Assembly: GCA_036971475.1 (NCBI GenBank)
Contig: JBAIZL010000002.1
Coordinates: 350,574,082-350,638,081, forward strand
DNA from: Prosapia bicincta
Lineage: Eukaryota > Arthropoda > Insecta > Hemiptera > Cercopidae
DNA: 64,000 nt
Reading direction: 5' to 3'
Shown here: positions 1-13,618 of the stretch, one piece after another
Layout of the letters: the number at the start of each line of letters is the position of its first letter
How positions within the stretch are numbered: the first letter of the stretch is position 1
The notes under the pieces: model-generated
What the model saw: the letters and a program-made list of their open reading frames with translations, nothing else
Database searches by the model: none
What the model was told of the DNA's origin: nothing
Position numbers and translations under genes: made by a program

Positions 1-713
1 TGAAAATTGTATTTGTGTGTGTGTCTGTGAATGTGTGTGTGGATGTGTGTGTATTTTCAAACAACTCTATACCTGATCCTAAAAATCGAATTCCCTGTAA
101 AAACACAAACTCAGAGAAGTTTTTAAAAGCTAACAGTGTGAACGTGAAAACCAATTATCTGCAATAATGTAAAATGGGAAACATTGATCATTAATTTTAC
201 ATTTGATTTCAGTAAAAAGTGAAAAACTTATGAATTTTACTTGTCAATTTAATGATGAAAATTTCAATAGTCAAAGTGGTCAGCTAACATCACTAATACT
301 AAATATACATTTGAAATTGTAACTATCATGCAAAATTTCACATACACTATTTAACATAATTACCATTAAAATATCATAGAACAGCCAAATAGAACTTTTT
401 AATCCCCATCTTCCTCATATAATCTATAAATTTGGTTGCTGTCCGAATTAACAAGATACGTGCCCCATAGTGACGATTTTCAATTACCTGTCAAAGTAAG
501 CTAATATAGGTAAGTTTATAAAAAATTTTTTATGTAATAACAAGAATAAAGTTTATATTAGCAGCTCAAGATAAATATGGGTGGAAAGCGTAATTTTAAA
601 ATAAGAATTACAGAAAAAAATTGTCAATTTCTACTTATCTAAAAAAAGAAAAATTTTATTTTAGTTACTTTTTATTAAATAATTACATTACACTTTTTCT
701 ATTACTTGCAACC
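1..713. other. AT-rich sequence without a recognised gene
   Basis: No coding region could be supported on either strand. The segment begins with an imperfect (TG)n run in the first 50 bases and is otherwise AT-rich unique-looking sequence running up to the PLE-derived repeat. Confidence 0.5.
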
Positions 714-715
714 AG

Positions 716-776
716 ACTTTTTGTTAACTAAAAGTCGTTAAATTGCTAACTTACACTTGGAGGAAACGTTTTTCAC
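716..776 (-). repeat. PLE 3'-end repeat, left copy
   Basis: About 60 bp that recurs almost unchanged at 1214-1276, beginning ctttttgttaactaaaagt and ending ggaaacgttttt. The downstream copy runs straight into the 3' end of a Penelope-like element on the minus strand, and a third related stretch lies near 1556-1600. I infer that this is the untranslated 3' end of that PLE family. The two copies bracket a Tigger fragment. Confidence 0.55.
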
Positions 777-957
777 TAGTTTCCGGGTCCCTTGAAATTT
801 CAATGAAAAAATGTTTCTGTTTATCGAAAAGAAATTCTATATATCGAACTTAATTTTAAAGAAAATAAAACTACTTCACAAACCTATTTTTAAATAACAC
901 AAAACGTGTTATTGAATGTCACGTAGCCCTCCCATATCACACTATTCATTCAGAAAC

Positions 958-998
<41 letters not shown>

Positions 999-1213
999 AA
1001 CGTGACAATATGTTGACATCTGTTAAGACTTTGTCCGGGTGGTTGGTCATGACTAATGGCTCTTTCATACACTCTTACTCATTTCTTTCCAAGGCAGAGT
1101 GCAGTACTGTATTGTATTTCATGTGAACAAGTCTCATCCTTCGGTTATTGGTTAGTGCAGGTCTGGTTTGTTTAGATTACTTTAAATCAGTGTTCTTTTT
1201 TACTGTTTAACGT
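777..1213 (+). mobile_element. Tigger 5' fragment (non-coding leader)
   Basis: Nearly identical to 4003-4445 of the full-length Tigger downstream, including the gggtcccttgaaatttcaat start, the (GA)n run and the stretch leading into the transposase. It lacks the terminal inverted repeat and all coding sequence. Both ends stop exactly at copies of the PLE 3' repeat, so the fragment was cut or captured in a PLE-related rearrangement. Confidence 0.75.
961..997. repeat. (GA)n microsatellite
   Basis: An uninterrupted GA run inside the Tigger leader fragment. The matching run in the full-length Tigger is at 4182-4222 and is slightly longer, so the microsatellite is internal to the transposon family and varies in length between copies. 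Confidence 0.9.
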
Positions 1214-2300
1214 GGACTTTTTGTTAACTAAAAGTTGTTAAATTGCTAACTTACACTTAGAGGAAACGTTTTTCTCTGCGACTTCTTCAGCCTCATATTT
1301 TTGCCCCTAGGAATGCTGCAGTTGTGCTTCCTCGGTACCATTTTTTTTGAAAGTTAGAAGTGATGTGATCGAAGAGTATGTGTGATCTGTGTCGTGTTTG
1401 TAAGATGTCATTTTTATGTGTGTGGCTATGTCTATATATTTCATACTGCTCTAGTGTGTTTAATTTATGGCCTTTGTTGCATGTGTAGAGGATGCTCATG
1501 TTATTTTCCATACTTTTGCATGATTGTTTAGTGGCTATGAGGTGATTTGCGAAGGTGGAAACGTTTTCCTCTTACAACTTCTTCAGCCTCGTATTTTTGC
1601 CGCTAGGAATGCTGCAGTTGTACTTCCTCGGTACCATTTTTTTGAAAGTTAGAAGTGATGTGATCGAAGAGTATGTGTAATTTGTGCCGTGTTTGTAAGA
1701 TGTCATTTTTATATGTGTTGCTATGTCTATATATCTCATACTGCTCTAGTGTGTTTAATTTATGGCCTTTGTTGCATGTATAGAGGATGCTCATGTTATA
1801 TTCCATACTTTTGTATGAGTGTATAGTGACCATGAGGTGATTTGCGAAGGTGGATTCAATAGTAGTGTACAGTGCGCTTTTGTGTTCTTTATATCTTTCG
1901 GGGAAAGATCTGCCTGTTTGTCCAATATAGAACTTATTGCAGCGGTTGCATTTTAGTTTGTATACTCCTGGGTTATTGTATGAGTTGGTATAGTTATTAA
2001 TGCTGTGTCTGATAGCCATTTGGCTTTTATTTGTTAATCTGTAAGCTACATTGCATCATACATTGTGTTTTTTTTTAATTGGTTTGCTATTTTTTTGTGA
2101 GTTTGTTTATGTATGTGAGGGGGATGAATTTGTTTGTGCTCGTGATTTGTTGTTTGTGTTGTTACTGTTCTTGTTGAGTATTTTCCTGTGTAGTTTGTCT
2201 ATTAAATAATTTTCATATCCATTTTTGTGAGCTAAGTAGTGTTTAGTTACTCTGTGTAGTTAGTTGTGGACATAGGTATTTTATTTAGTCTGTGTAGTAA
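1214..2300 (-). pseudogene. Penelope-like element, decayed 3' end with GIY-YIG endonuclease
   Basis: The minus strand encodes the C-terminal GIY-YIG endonuclease of a PLE. The piece at 1603-2019 has GVYKLKCNRCNKFYIGQTGR followed by the ERYKEH motif, which is the typical start of this nuclease. Its last ~65 residues are repeated in a second copy at 1293-1511, with a repeat offset near 297 bp, so the 3' end is tandemly duplicated. Upstream on the minus strand (2020-2300) short broken stretches resemble the linker between reverse transcriptase and endonuclease. No reverse transcriptase core remains. PLEs mobilise by target-primed reverse transcription, and tandem or partial copies are usual for them. 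This copy is dead. Confidence 0.75.
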
Positions 2301-3940
2301 ATGTTTGAATGCTGCGTGTTTATGTTGTATTGGTGGTTCAAGGAATTGTGTATTAGCGCACCAAATGTACAACATTTTTCATCGGTAATACCGGGAGTAA
2401 GGAGGCGTGGCCTAATTCTCAGTTGTAGATTTCTATGCCAAATCAGTATAGAACTTCTACTATTTTGGCATAAGAACATACTATACTAAAATCGTTTAGC
2501 GCTATACTATAATAGAATAGTAATAAGTGAAATTATTATAGCCTTTGTTGTTGTTGTTGTCGTGTGACAAGTGCAATAAAAACAATAAAAAAAAGAAAGC
2601 AGGATAAAAATTATAACCTTTGCATCGCATTATAAAAAAGTGTTTGATGCACATTTTGTTAAAGGGGGCCCCAGATTTCTTTTCCCGAGGTAGGGGCACG
2701 ATTGCTTACCGTCGCCACTGTTTATTCTCAAAGAGAAACTAAAAATTGAAGAAAAGACCTAGAATTGAACAAGAAATCTGTCATACAATCTCAAAGCTTC
2801 AATTGATGTGATGGACTCTAGGCAACTGCCATTGGTTCATGTTATAGTTGGCAGGCAGGCATTTTAAAGAAACGAAAGGGGTGAAGATTCAGAGATAGGG
2901 AGTCAAAATACCAACGGGTTGCTACTGTCATCACCCAGAGTCAGGCTAAATTTGTTTTTGTTAAATAAGAATATGAATCAGGTAATAATACAAACTGTTT
3001 GTAAAATGAAGGAACACCATGATAAATGTGTTTACCTGATAAACAAAGCAATATGAAAACAAGTTGTTGTAGAGCAGCTTGATTATTTTAAGAAACAACG
3101 GAAGATAGAAATGCATATTATGAATTACTAATATTTACCTTGGATCACTATCTTGAGAATCGTTTCAGAAAATCCCAATTAAGAAACGGAAATGTACAAC
3201 AGCTGCAGGTACTAGCATAGTTGTGTAAAAACCTAGCCAAATATAATATAATGCAATTTTTTCTCCAAAATACTTTCTAACAAGCCAAAGTGATTGTTGT
3301 TTGACCATCTGCCAGCTCTGGCCCACTCTTTGGATGAAAGCTGAAAGAATGCATTCATGCAAAGGTATACTTACACAGATTAAATTTTAGTGTGATTTGT
3401 ATCAATTTTATTGTTTTTAAGGAACATGATTAAACATAACTTTATTTTATTAAAAATAATTTGATGAATACATTTCATGAAATTTCAGTTATTCTTCATT
3501 TTATGGTTAATAGTGGTTCATGATAAATAACCTCATATAGCCACATATAATAACCACATATATAAGAAAATCTATTTAGTTTTCAAAAATTATTTAACAA
3601 TAATCTGTTATATTTGCCAATATTTAAGATACAGATGTTAATTTATCTATTATGAATATTTTTTTCTGCAATGTATTACCTACATTATATGTGTTCTTGG
3701 GATATCTATTGCCTTGCAAAGTAAGAAATTAACTCTGTAACTAATTTTACTTATGCTATTACTTATTTTTTTTACAAACCTATTTTTTAACTTTAAGAGT
3801 AATTATCGTAAGAAGGAACAAAAAAGGTTACTGTGAAAATTATTGAATCAAATTCCGTCTATCAAAAAATTAACTAATAACTAAATGTTTGGTGAACGTT
3901 TGTTACTATTTTATTTACTTGCCTATCATTTAAATGTATA
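2301..3940. other. Intergenic sequence, no gene supported
   Basis: Only short open frames of 60-70 codons are present and none has a recognisable motif or composition bias. A short GC-richer stretch near 2660-2720 (ggggccccag ... gtcgccactg) looks like the edge of a dispersed repeat, but I cannot name a family. Confidence 0.5.
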
Positions 3941-3942
3941 TA

Positions 3943-4178
3943 CAGTCGGACCTCTATTTATCGAACTTCTATATATCGAAGTTTTATATTTATCGAGTTA
4001 TTTCCGAGTCCCTTGAAATTTCAATGGAAAAATGTTTCTGTTTATCGAAAAGAAATTCTATATATCGAACCTAATTTTAGAGAAAATAAAACTACTGCAC
4101 AAACCTATTTTTAAATAACACAAAACGTGTTATTGAATGTCACGTAGCCCTCCCATATCACACTATTCATTCAGAAAC

Positions 4179-4223
<45 letters not shown>

Positions 4224-6962
4224 AACGTGACAATATGTTGACATCTGTTAAGACTTTGTCCGGGTGGTTGGGCATGACTAATGGCTCTTTCATACACTCT
4301 TACTCATTTCTTTCCAAGGCAGAGTGCAGTACTGTATTGTATTTCATGTGAACAAGTCTCATCCTTCGGTTATTGGTTAGTGCAGGTCTGGTTTGTTTAG
4401 ATTACTGTAAATCAGTGTTTCATTTTTACCGTTCAACGTGGACTGTTTGTTACGTTTAGTAACATTACTGTAGTTTTGTTGAGTTTGGTTTTGAGTTTTT
4501 GTTGACGTTATGTCCAAATAAAAGTCCTTGAGTGTCACGGAAAAGATACAAAGATTAAAAGACGTTGATAGTGGAGTACAAAAAAAAGATGTGGCGCAGA
4601 AGTATGGCGTTCCACCCAGTACAGTGTCGACGATAATAAAAAAGCGCGAATCTGTTTTAAAAAGTTATGAATCTGTAAGAGGGGACAGAAAATGTTCAAA
4701 ATATGTAAATACGATGATGTTGACGAAGCGGTTTTCAAGTGGGTGAAAATGGTACGAGATAAAAACATGCCTATTCCAGGACCTCTCATAAAAGAAATGG
4801 CAATTGAATACGCGGAAAGATTAGGACACAAAGAGTTCCAAGCAAGTTCGGGATGGCTAGACAAATTTAAGAAGTGCCCTGAAATCGTAGATAAGGTTAT
4901 TTCGGGAGAAAGCGGATGTGTATCCCAAGCAGATTGTAGCCAGTGGAAAGCTACAATTTTAAAATCAATTGTAGAAGTGTATGAGCCTGACAATATTTTT
5001 AATATGGATGAAACTGGCCTTTTATTCAAGTGTTTACCAAATAAGACGCTAAACTTTAAAAACGATAAATGCTTTGGAGGTAAACACAGCAAAGAGCAAG
5101 TTACTGTTGTGGTATGTGCTAATATGTTTGGAAAAGAAAAATGTAAAATTTTGGTCATTGGAAAAAGCAAGCAGCCAAGATGTCTTAAAGGAGTGAAGTC
5201 GTTAGAAGTTGACTATGAATGCAATAAAAAATCTTGGATGATGAGTGAAATTTTTGAGAGGTGGATATTGAAATTTGACAAAGTAATGATTAAGCAAAAG
5301 AGAAAAGTCATTCTTTTTGTGGACAATTGCCCTGCAGATCCGTCTTTTGTCTCAAAAAAGTTGGTGATCGTGAAGCTTGATTTTTCCCTCCAAATACCAC
5401 TTCGAAACTACAACTGATGGACCGAGGCATCATTAAAACTCTTAAAATGTATTGTAGGAAACAGGTTCTTAAGAGACTTATTCTTGCATTGGAAAGTGAG
5501 AAACCTATTGAAAATGTTATCAACCTCAGGCTGTGTATATCACAATTATTAAAGGTTTGGCAAAATGATGTTGCGTATCGACGATAAGAAATTGTTTTTA
5601 AAAGCCTGCTTCTCTGAAAGATCTGTTGTGGAAGAAAGTAATGTACTGCCGCAAATTGAGGAATGTTGGGAGCATTTACAAACGGCAGGCACGATCAACG
5701 ACAATGTTTCACTAAACGAATTTTTAAGGGTGGATGAAGACGTTATTGTAGCTGAATATCCAACAGATGATGATATATTAAGTTCTTTAATAAATACTGA
5801 AGTTGAAGATGAGGGCATTGAGACAGAAGATATAGAACTTCCTAAACCTTCCAAGAAAGAAATGACGGCAGCATTTGAAACGATTCGTCGCAGACTTCAA
5901 TTCGAAGAAAACGTATCTGATGAAATTTTCCAGTATCTTATCAAATGTGAACATCTTTACGTAGAATCCACATCAAACTTTGTACAAAAGGATATTAAAA
6001 GTTATTTTACTACCCAACAATAAAATGAAATATTATTAACCCTTTGCATGCTTATTACGACAAATCACGTATTTACAATATTTTTTTTTTATGGAAGTCC
6101 TAGTTGTTTGTTTAAAGTCCATTAACATGTGTGACAATGTTTGTTTGGTGTAAATAAACTCCTCTGCTATGTTTATTGTTCTTGGCTACCGATCCACATT
6201 CAGTTGTTTTAGCCACCAGGCGCAATTACGTGATTTATGCACGCGCGTATGACGGGTATTCTCGGCAGGACGCAGCGTCTGCCAACTGTCATATTTTGTG
6301 TTGGCATTATGATTGCTATAGTTGTTTACTGTTTATGTGAGTGACCTTTATTTGTACTGTAACGATAATTTATTGTTTATGATTGAGTGAATAATAATAT
6401 TAGTTACTTTAATTTTATTTTAAATGGATTTATTGATATCTGGAATTACCAAGTGTAAAAATTGAAAAATTATAAAAATAACTAGTTTATAATTTTTTTG
6501 TTCAAATAGATCTTAAAAAAAAAAAAATAGGAACTCAGAATGAAATAGAACTTTGAACATTTCACAAAAAAATTGTTTTATCTAATAGCATGTAATCTGT
6601 TACTTGCTCTTTATATGTCCCCCGTGCTAAGGGTTATGGTATGTACGGTAAGATCAGTATTAACTAAATGCGTGTTTTCATGACTGTTTTTATTTTATAA
6701 TTTTCTAGCTCGTCATGAACAGCAACAAGATTTTGATATTTTAGTATAGTACGTAGCCCTATAATACTGTAGAAGAGAACAAACTTTATTGTAAACAAAT
6801 ACGGTAGGACTGTTTCTTAGGGATTATGGTTACGTTCGCGTAAACTTGCGTAATACTGTAATATGAGTCTTTACAGAAATATCAGATGTCTATTTATCGA
6901 AGTTTCCATATATCGAATTTTTTATAAGGAACCTACAATTTCGATATATGGAGGTCTGGCTG
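3943..6962 (+). mobile_element. Tigger (pogo superfamily) DNA transposon, full length, inactive
   Basis: Both ends are present. The left end reads cagtcggacctctatttatc, and the right end read in reverse is cagccagacctccatatatc. Each is flanked by a TA dinucleotide (3941-3942 and 6963-6964), the target duplication expected of Tc1/mariner-pogo transposons. Short tatatcgaa motifs repeat inside both ends and may be transposase binding sites. The 3.0 kb element holds a broken transposase (4510-6023), a ~570 bp leader containing a (GA)n run, and ~940 bp of 3' non-coding sequence. A leader fragment of the same family lies at 777-1213. Confidence 0.9.
4510..6023 (+). pseudogene. Tigger transposase, disrupted
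   Basis: The likely start is the ATG at 4510, but a TAA interrupts at codon 4 (4519-4521). The frame then gives an N-terminal CENP-B-type helix-turn-helix (VAQKYGVPPSTVSTIIKKRE) to about 4746. A frameshift moves to 4692-5417, which holds the Tc5-type DNA-binding domain and the first two catalytic aspartates of the DDE_1 domain: NMDETGL near 5005 and LFVDNCPADP near 5320. Another frameshift leads to the third region (PPNTTSKLQLMDRG near 5385-5430), where the usual MDQG is MDRG. After a third break the C-terminal tail at 5565-6023 ends in the family's typical SYF segment. Transposase cuts and pastes the element by binding its inverted repeats; with at least four breaks this copy cannot. Confidence 0.9.
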
Positions 6963-7182
<220 letters not shown>

Positions 7183-7640
7183 CAGTACAACCACTCAAAT
7201 CCGAACCTCAGCGAAATCCAAAACCATATTTTAAAAAAGTATCTAAATTATAATGAAGTATATACTGAAAGTTTGCTACTTACGTAAAATAGGACTGAGA
7301 TGTGCAATATATTGGAACTGACAATGTATAAACATGATATAAAACGTACTACTGTATCACTTCATTACCATAGAATTAATTGACAGTAAAATAAAAATAA
7401 AAAAGACAAAAACTCAACTATATGTTTCACTTAAAAAAACCCGACAAATACTTAACTACATTTTTCACTTAAAATCAGGAATCTACATCTGTCGAAGGGA
7501 TGTAAACCTTCCAAAGGATGCGATGTGAAGCCACCGTTTTTGTATTGGGTGATGCAGCCTCATGTTGTTATACGTAACGCAACACAATGTCGAGAGCGTC
7601 GGCAGCATCGGCATGAGTAGCAGCATTTTTCCTACCTATC
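7183..7640 (-). mobile_element. Tigger 3' fragment, opposite orientation
   Basis: The sequence starting cagtacaaccactcaaatcc at about 7184 has the form of a pogo/Tigger terminal repeat. Reading inward on the minus strand, 7560-7640 encodes a stretch containing ALDIVLRYV then QHEAASPN, matching the conserved segment near the C terminus of Tigger transposases (compare the tail of the element at 46467-48831). Frames are broken soon after, and the rest of the transposase and the other end are absent. It is a truncated 3' end of a family different from the neighbouring full-length Tigger. Confidence 0.65.
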
Positions 7641-7699
7641 GCTAACTGCTACATTATAATAGTGTTAATCCTGGACCATAGACACCATGTCATGCTCGG

Positions 7700-10600
7700 T
7701 ATATTCTTCATTGATGTATATTGTTTTCACACAATAGAATAACACTATTCTGGTATAATTTCTTAATGGTATCTATAAATTAAAAATTAAGTACTCAAGT
7801 TTTTCTGATATTCTAATCAAATGTAGTCTAGGCGATGATGAAACCTCCTTCATTAATGCTCAAAACTACAAGATTTACGCGTATGAGTTGATTACTGACT
7901 CTTTAAACTTAAAAGTAAGTTCACAAATCATACCCGTCACCCCAACAGCAACGAACCTGTTGCCATCTCGTGACCACGAGAACATCTGCAGCACTGTTTA
8001 TAAAACTATTTGTTCATACACAGATCCGTTGAAATTTTTTTAAAAATACTCATAAAAACACATCTGACAGTGAAACAAACTACAAGTAAAATGAGATTTC
8101 CTGAAGCAAATATGCATTACAAGGAATAAGAATATTTTGATGTTATCTTAAAGGTAGCTTTACAATGGCATGAACTTGAATTTTTTCACATATTCGAATC
8201 AAATATAGTCTAGGCGATATTGAATCATTCCTCTTTGCTGGGAAGAACTGCAATTATAACGCTAAAATTTATTACTTAGAATAAGACTATTCGGACAATA
8301 TTTCTTAACGGTATCTAGAAATAACATATTAAGTACTTAAGCATTTCCGATAATATAACCAAAGGTAGTCTAGCCGATGATGAAAAGTCCTTCATTTTGC
8401 ACAAAATTGAAAGAATGATGTGTCGGCATTGGTGAGTAACTCTTCCAGCCTAATGGCACAAACACCCAGCTTACACGTCACCCCAACAGTAAAAATCCTG
8501 TTACCAACTCATCGCTCCCAGCACTGTTGTTGAAGTTGTAGTTACATGTCTTTACCTAACAATCGAAACAAACTTTCGAAAGTAGATAGTGAAGTATTTC
8601 CCCAACCTTATATCTAAGTCGTAGTGTATAGACTACCATAATATAAAAATAATAAAGATAATTACATGATTTACCTTTTAGACTAATTTTATATTGTTAT
8701 ATACTAATTTTTAATTTACTATCATTCATTACGCACAGATTTTTATTTCATTTCTCTTATAAATGGTTGCATAAACACATCTGGCAGTTAGAAAATTAAA
8801 TGTAAAATGACATTACTCAAAGCTAATATTTAAAACATAGAATAACACTATTCTGGCATAACTTCTTAATAGTCTCACTAAATTAAAAATTAGGTACTCA
8901 AGTTTTTCCGATATTCTAACCAAATGTAGTCTAGGCAATGATGAAACCTCCATCATTCGTGCTCAAAACTGCAAGAAATATGCGTATGAGTTAATTACTA
9001 ATTCTAATCAAATGTAGTCTAGCCGATGATGAAATGTCCTTTATTTTGCGCAAAACTGTATGAATGATGTGTCGGCGTTGGTGAGTAACTCTTCCAGCCT
9101 AATGGTACTAACACCAACATACAGTAAGTATGTAATGCTAACATTAAGAAAACATATCAATATATTCTTATTCTATGTCATGAATATATTTGCTACAGGA
9201 AATCTCATTTTACATGCAATTTGCTATACTGTCAGAAGAATTACATGAGAAATTTAAAAAAAAATTTAAACGGATATTTGTATAAACCAACAAATTCATA
9301 AACAGTGTTGCAGACGCTCTCATGGTCAATAGATGGCAACAGGGTCGTTGCTGTTCCAGTGACGGGTATGATTGGTATTCTTACTTTTAAGTTGAAAGAG
9401 TGATTTACCGACTCATACTCGTAACTCTTGCAGTTTGGAGCACCAATGAAGGAGGTGTCATCATCGCTTAGACTACATTTGATTGGAATATCGGAATAAC
9501 TTGAGTACTTAAATTTTAATTTATAGATACCATTAAGAAATTATGCCAGAATAGTGTTATTCTATGTTTTATATATTAGCTTTGAGTCATTTTACATTTA
9601 ATTTTCAAATTGCCAGATGTGTTTATGCGACCATTTATAAAAAAGTAAAATAAAAATCGTACGTAATGAATGATAGTAATATACAAATTAGTATATTAGA
9701 GTTTAAAATTACTCTAAAAGTTTATTCATGTACTTAGCTTCAATATTTTTACAATATGGTAGTCTATAAACTACGTCTTAGATATAAGGTTGAGGCAAAG
9801 GAGAAACTTCACTATCTACTTACGATTGTTTGATTTCATTATTAGGTAAAAACCTGTAACTACAACTTCAACAACACTGTTGAGAGCGAAGAGAAGGCAA
9901 CAGGCTATTTACTGCTGGGGTTACGTGTAAGCTAATGTGGTGTTAGTACCAATAGGCTGGAAGAGGTACTCACCAAAACCGACACATCAATCTGCAGTTT
10001 TGCTCAAAATAAAGGAAATTTCATCATCGGCTAGACTATCATTGGTTAGATTATCTGAAATATTTAAGTACTTAATATGTTATTTCTAGATACCGTTAAG
10101 AAATATTGTCCAAATAGTCTTAATCTATGTAATAAATATTAGCTTCATTATTGCATTTCTTCGCAACAAATAGGAACGATTCAATCTAGACTATATTTGA
10201 TTAGAATTCGTGAAAAAATTTAAGTACATACCATTGTAATGCTACCTTTACAAAAACATATCAAAATATACTTATTCTATGTAATGAATATTTGCTTCAG
10301 GAAATCTCAATTTACATGCAATTTGCTATACTGTCAGATATATTTATATGAGAAAGTATGAGTTCGTAAACCACTCTTTCAACTTAAAAGTAAGAATACC
10401 AATCATACCCGTCACTCCAACAGCAACGACCCTGTTGCCATCTGTTGACCATGAGAGCATCTGCAGCATTGTTTATACTAATATCTGCCTAATTTTTTTT
10501 TTTAAATAACTCATGTAATTCTTCTGACAGTATAGCAAATTGCATGTAAAATGAGATTTCCTGAAGCAAATATATTCATGACATAGAATAAGAATATTTT

Positions 10601-13600
10601 GATATGTTTTCCTAAAGTTAACATTACAATGGTATGTACTTGAATTTTTTCACATAGCCTAATGTTACAACCACCAAGCTAACATGTCACCCCAGCAGTA
10701 AAAAACTTGTTGCCATATCATCGCCCCTTGCAGTGTTGTTGAATTTGTAAATAACAATCGAAACAAAGAATAGTAAGTATATATTGCATTTATTCCTTTG
10801 CCTCAACCTTATATCTAAGTCGTAGTATTTAGACTACCATAAAATAAAAATATTGAAGGTAATTACATGATTAAACTTATAGACTAATTTTATAATCTTA
10901 TATACTAATTTTTAGATTACTCTCATTCATTACATACAGATTTGTATTACATTTCTCTTATAAATGGTTGCATAAACACATCTGGCAGTTAGAAAATTAA
11001 ATGTAAATTGACATTACTCAAAGATAATATTTAAAACATAGAATAACACTATTCTGGTATAATTTCTTAATTTTATCTATAAACTAAAAATAAGTACTCA
11101 TGTATTTACAATATTCTAATCAAATGTACTCTAGGTGATATTGAATCATTTGTTATTCTTGCGAAGAACGGCAATTATGAAGCTAATAATTATTACATAG
11201 AATAAGACTGTTTGGACAATATTTCCTTACGGTATCTCGAAATAACATATTGAATACTTCAGCATTTCTGATATTCTAAACAAATGTAGTCTAGTTGATG
11301 ATGAAATATCCTTCATTTTGCGAGAAACTGCATGAATGATGTGTCGACGTTGGGGACAAACTCTTCCAGCCTAATGGTACAAATATTGAGGATAATTACA
11401 GGATTAAGCTTTTAGAGTAATTTTATATTCTTATATACTAATTTTTAATTTACTATCATTCATTACGTACGGATATTTATTATACTTTTTTTATAAATTG
11501 TCACATAAACACATCTGGCAATTAAAAAACTAAATGTAAAATGACTCAAAGCTAATATATAAAACATAGAATACCACTATTTTGGCATAATTTCTTAATG
11601 GTATCTATAAATTAAAAATTATGTACTCAAGGTATTCTGATATTCCAATCAAATGTAGTCTAAGCGATGATGAAACCTCCTTCATTGGTGCAAAAAACTG
11701 CAAGAGTAATGAGTATGAATTGGTAAACCACTCGTTCAACTTAAAAGTAAGAATACCAATCATACACGTCACTCGAACAGCAACGACCCTGTTGCCATCT
11801 ATTGACCATGAGAGCGTCTGCAGCATTGTTTATGAAATTGTTTGTTTATACAAATATCTGCTTAAATTAATTTTTAAATTTCTCATGTAGGTCTTCTGAC
11901 AGTATAGCAAATTGCATGTAAAATTAAATTTCCTGAAGCAAATATATTCATGACATAGAATAAGAATATTTTGATATGTTTTCTTAAAGTTAACATTACA
12001 ATGGTATGTACTTGAATTTTTTCACATAGTCTAATCAAATATAGTCTAAACGATATTGAATCATTCCTTTTTGTTGCGAAGAACTGCAATTATGAAGCTA
12101 ATATTTATTACATAGATTAAGACTATTTCGACAATATTTCTTAACGGTATCTAGAAATAACATATTACGTACTTAAGCATTTCCAAAATTCTAACCTAAG
12201 GTAGACTAGCCGATGATGAATAGTCCTTCATTTTGCGCAAATACGAAAGAATGATGTGTCGGCATTGAGGACTAACTCTTCCAACCTAATATTACAAACA
12301 CCAAGCTAACACGTCACCCCAGCAGTAAAAAACCTGTTACCATCTCATCGCCCGTCGCACTGTTGTTGAAGTTGTAGTTACAAGTCTTTACCTAACAATC
12401 AAAATAATGAATAGTAAGTATAAATTGAATTTTTTCCTTTGCCTCAAACTTATATCTAAGTCGTAGTAATTAGACTATCATAAAATAAAAATATTAAAGC
12501 TATATACATGATTAAACTTTTAGACTAGTTTTATATTCTCATATACTAATTTTTAGATTTGTATTACATTTTTCTTATAAATGGTCGCATATACACATCT
12601 GGCAGTTAAAAAATTAAATGTAAATTGACATACTCAAAGCTAATATTTAAAACAGAATAATACTATTCTGGCATAACTTCTTAATGGTATCTATAAATTA
12701 AAAATAAGTACTCACGTTTTTATGATATTCTAATCAAATGTAGTCTAGGCGATATTGAATCATTCCTCTTTTTTGCGAAGAACGGCAATTATGAAGATAA
12801 TGATTATTACATTGATTAAGACTATTTGGACAATATTTCTTATAGGTATCTAGATATAACATATGGATACATAAGCATTTCGATATACTAACCAAATGTA
12901 GTCGAGCCGATGATGAAATGTCCTTTATTTTGTGCAAAACTGCATGCATGATTTGTCGTCGTTAGGGACTAACTCTTCCAGCCTAATGGTACAAATATTG
13001 AAGATAATTACAGGATTAAGCTTTTAGAGTAATTTTATATTCTTATATACTAATTTTTAATTTACTATCATTCATTACGTACGGATTTTTATTATATTTT
13101 TTTAAATAAATGGTTGCATAAACACATCTGGCAATTAGGAAATTAAATGTAAAATGACATTACTCGAAGCTAATATTTAAAACATACAATAACACTATTC
13201 TGGCATAGTTTCTTAATGGTATCTATAAATTAAAAATTAAGTACTCAAGTTTTTCCGATATTCTAATCAAATGTAGTGTAGGCAATGATGAAACCTCCTT
13301 CATTGGTGCTCAAAACTGCAAGAGTTACAGGTATGAGTTGATGACCCACTCTTTCAACTTAAAAGTCTGAACACCAATCATACCCCAACAGCAACGATTC
13401 TGTTGCCATCTTTTGACCACGAGAACGTCTGCATTACTGTTTATGAAATTATTTGTCTATAAAAACATTCGTTAAAATTTTTTTTTTAATTCTAATATAA
13501 ACACGTCTGACAGTATAGCAAATTACATGTAAAATGAGATCTCCTGAAGCAAATATTCATTACAAAGAATAAGAATATTTTGATATATTTTCATAAAGTT

Positions 13601-13618
13601 AGCATTACAATGGTATTT
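7700..13618. repeat. Satellite A array, ~1.2 kb higher-order unit
   Basis: The stretch is a series of diverged units. Each carries about three related subunits of ~400 bp. Each subunit opens with acatagaataa-like sequence, continues with a tctataaatta or tctagaaataac block, and then has the conserved core ctaatcaaatgtagtctagg followed by cgatgatgaa. The subunit types are told apart by their flanks: one has aacagcaacgaccctgttgcc, one has agcaaattgcatgtaaaatg, one has gatgtgtcggcgttggtgag. Copies differ by many substitutions and small indels, so the array is old. Short open frames in it (around 11605-11890, for example) are repeat-derived. Confidence 0.8.
9118..10347 (-). repeat. Inverted satellite A unit
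   Basis: Within the array the orientation flips at about 9117 and flips back at about 10347. The block reads, in reverse, the same markers as the flanking units: the tctgacagtatagcaaattg block near 9220, the cgatgatgaa core near 9460 and 10020, and the gtgtcggttttggtgag marker near 9970. Its length is close to one complete higher-order unit. Confidence 0.7.

Noticed and set aside
4535..5170. 211-codon minus-strand frame
   Set aside because: It is antisense to the Tigger transposase, whose conserved motifs are on the plus strand.
5549..5854. 101-codon minus-strand frame, Ser/Thr-rich
   Set aside because: Antisense to the acidic C-terminal tail of the Tigger transposase.
11605..11890. Overlapping frames on both strands in satellite A
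   Set aside because: Sequence belongs to the repeat unit; frames are not kept in other copies.
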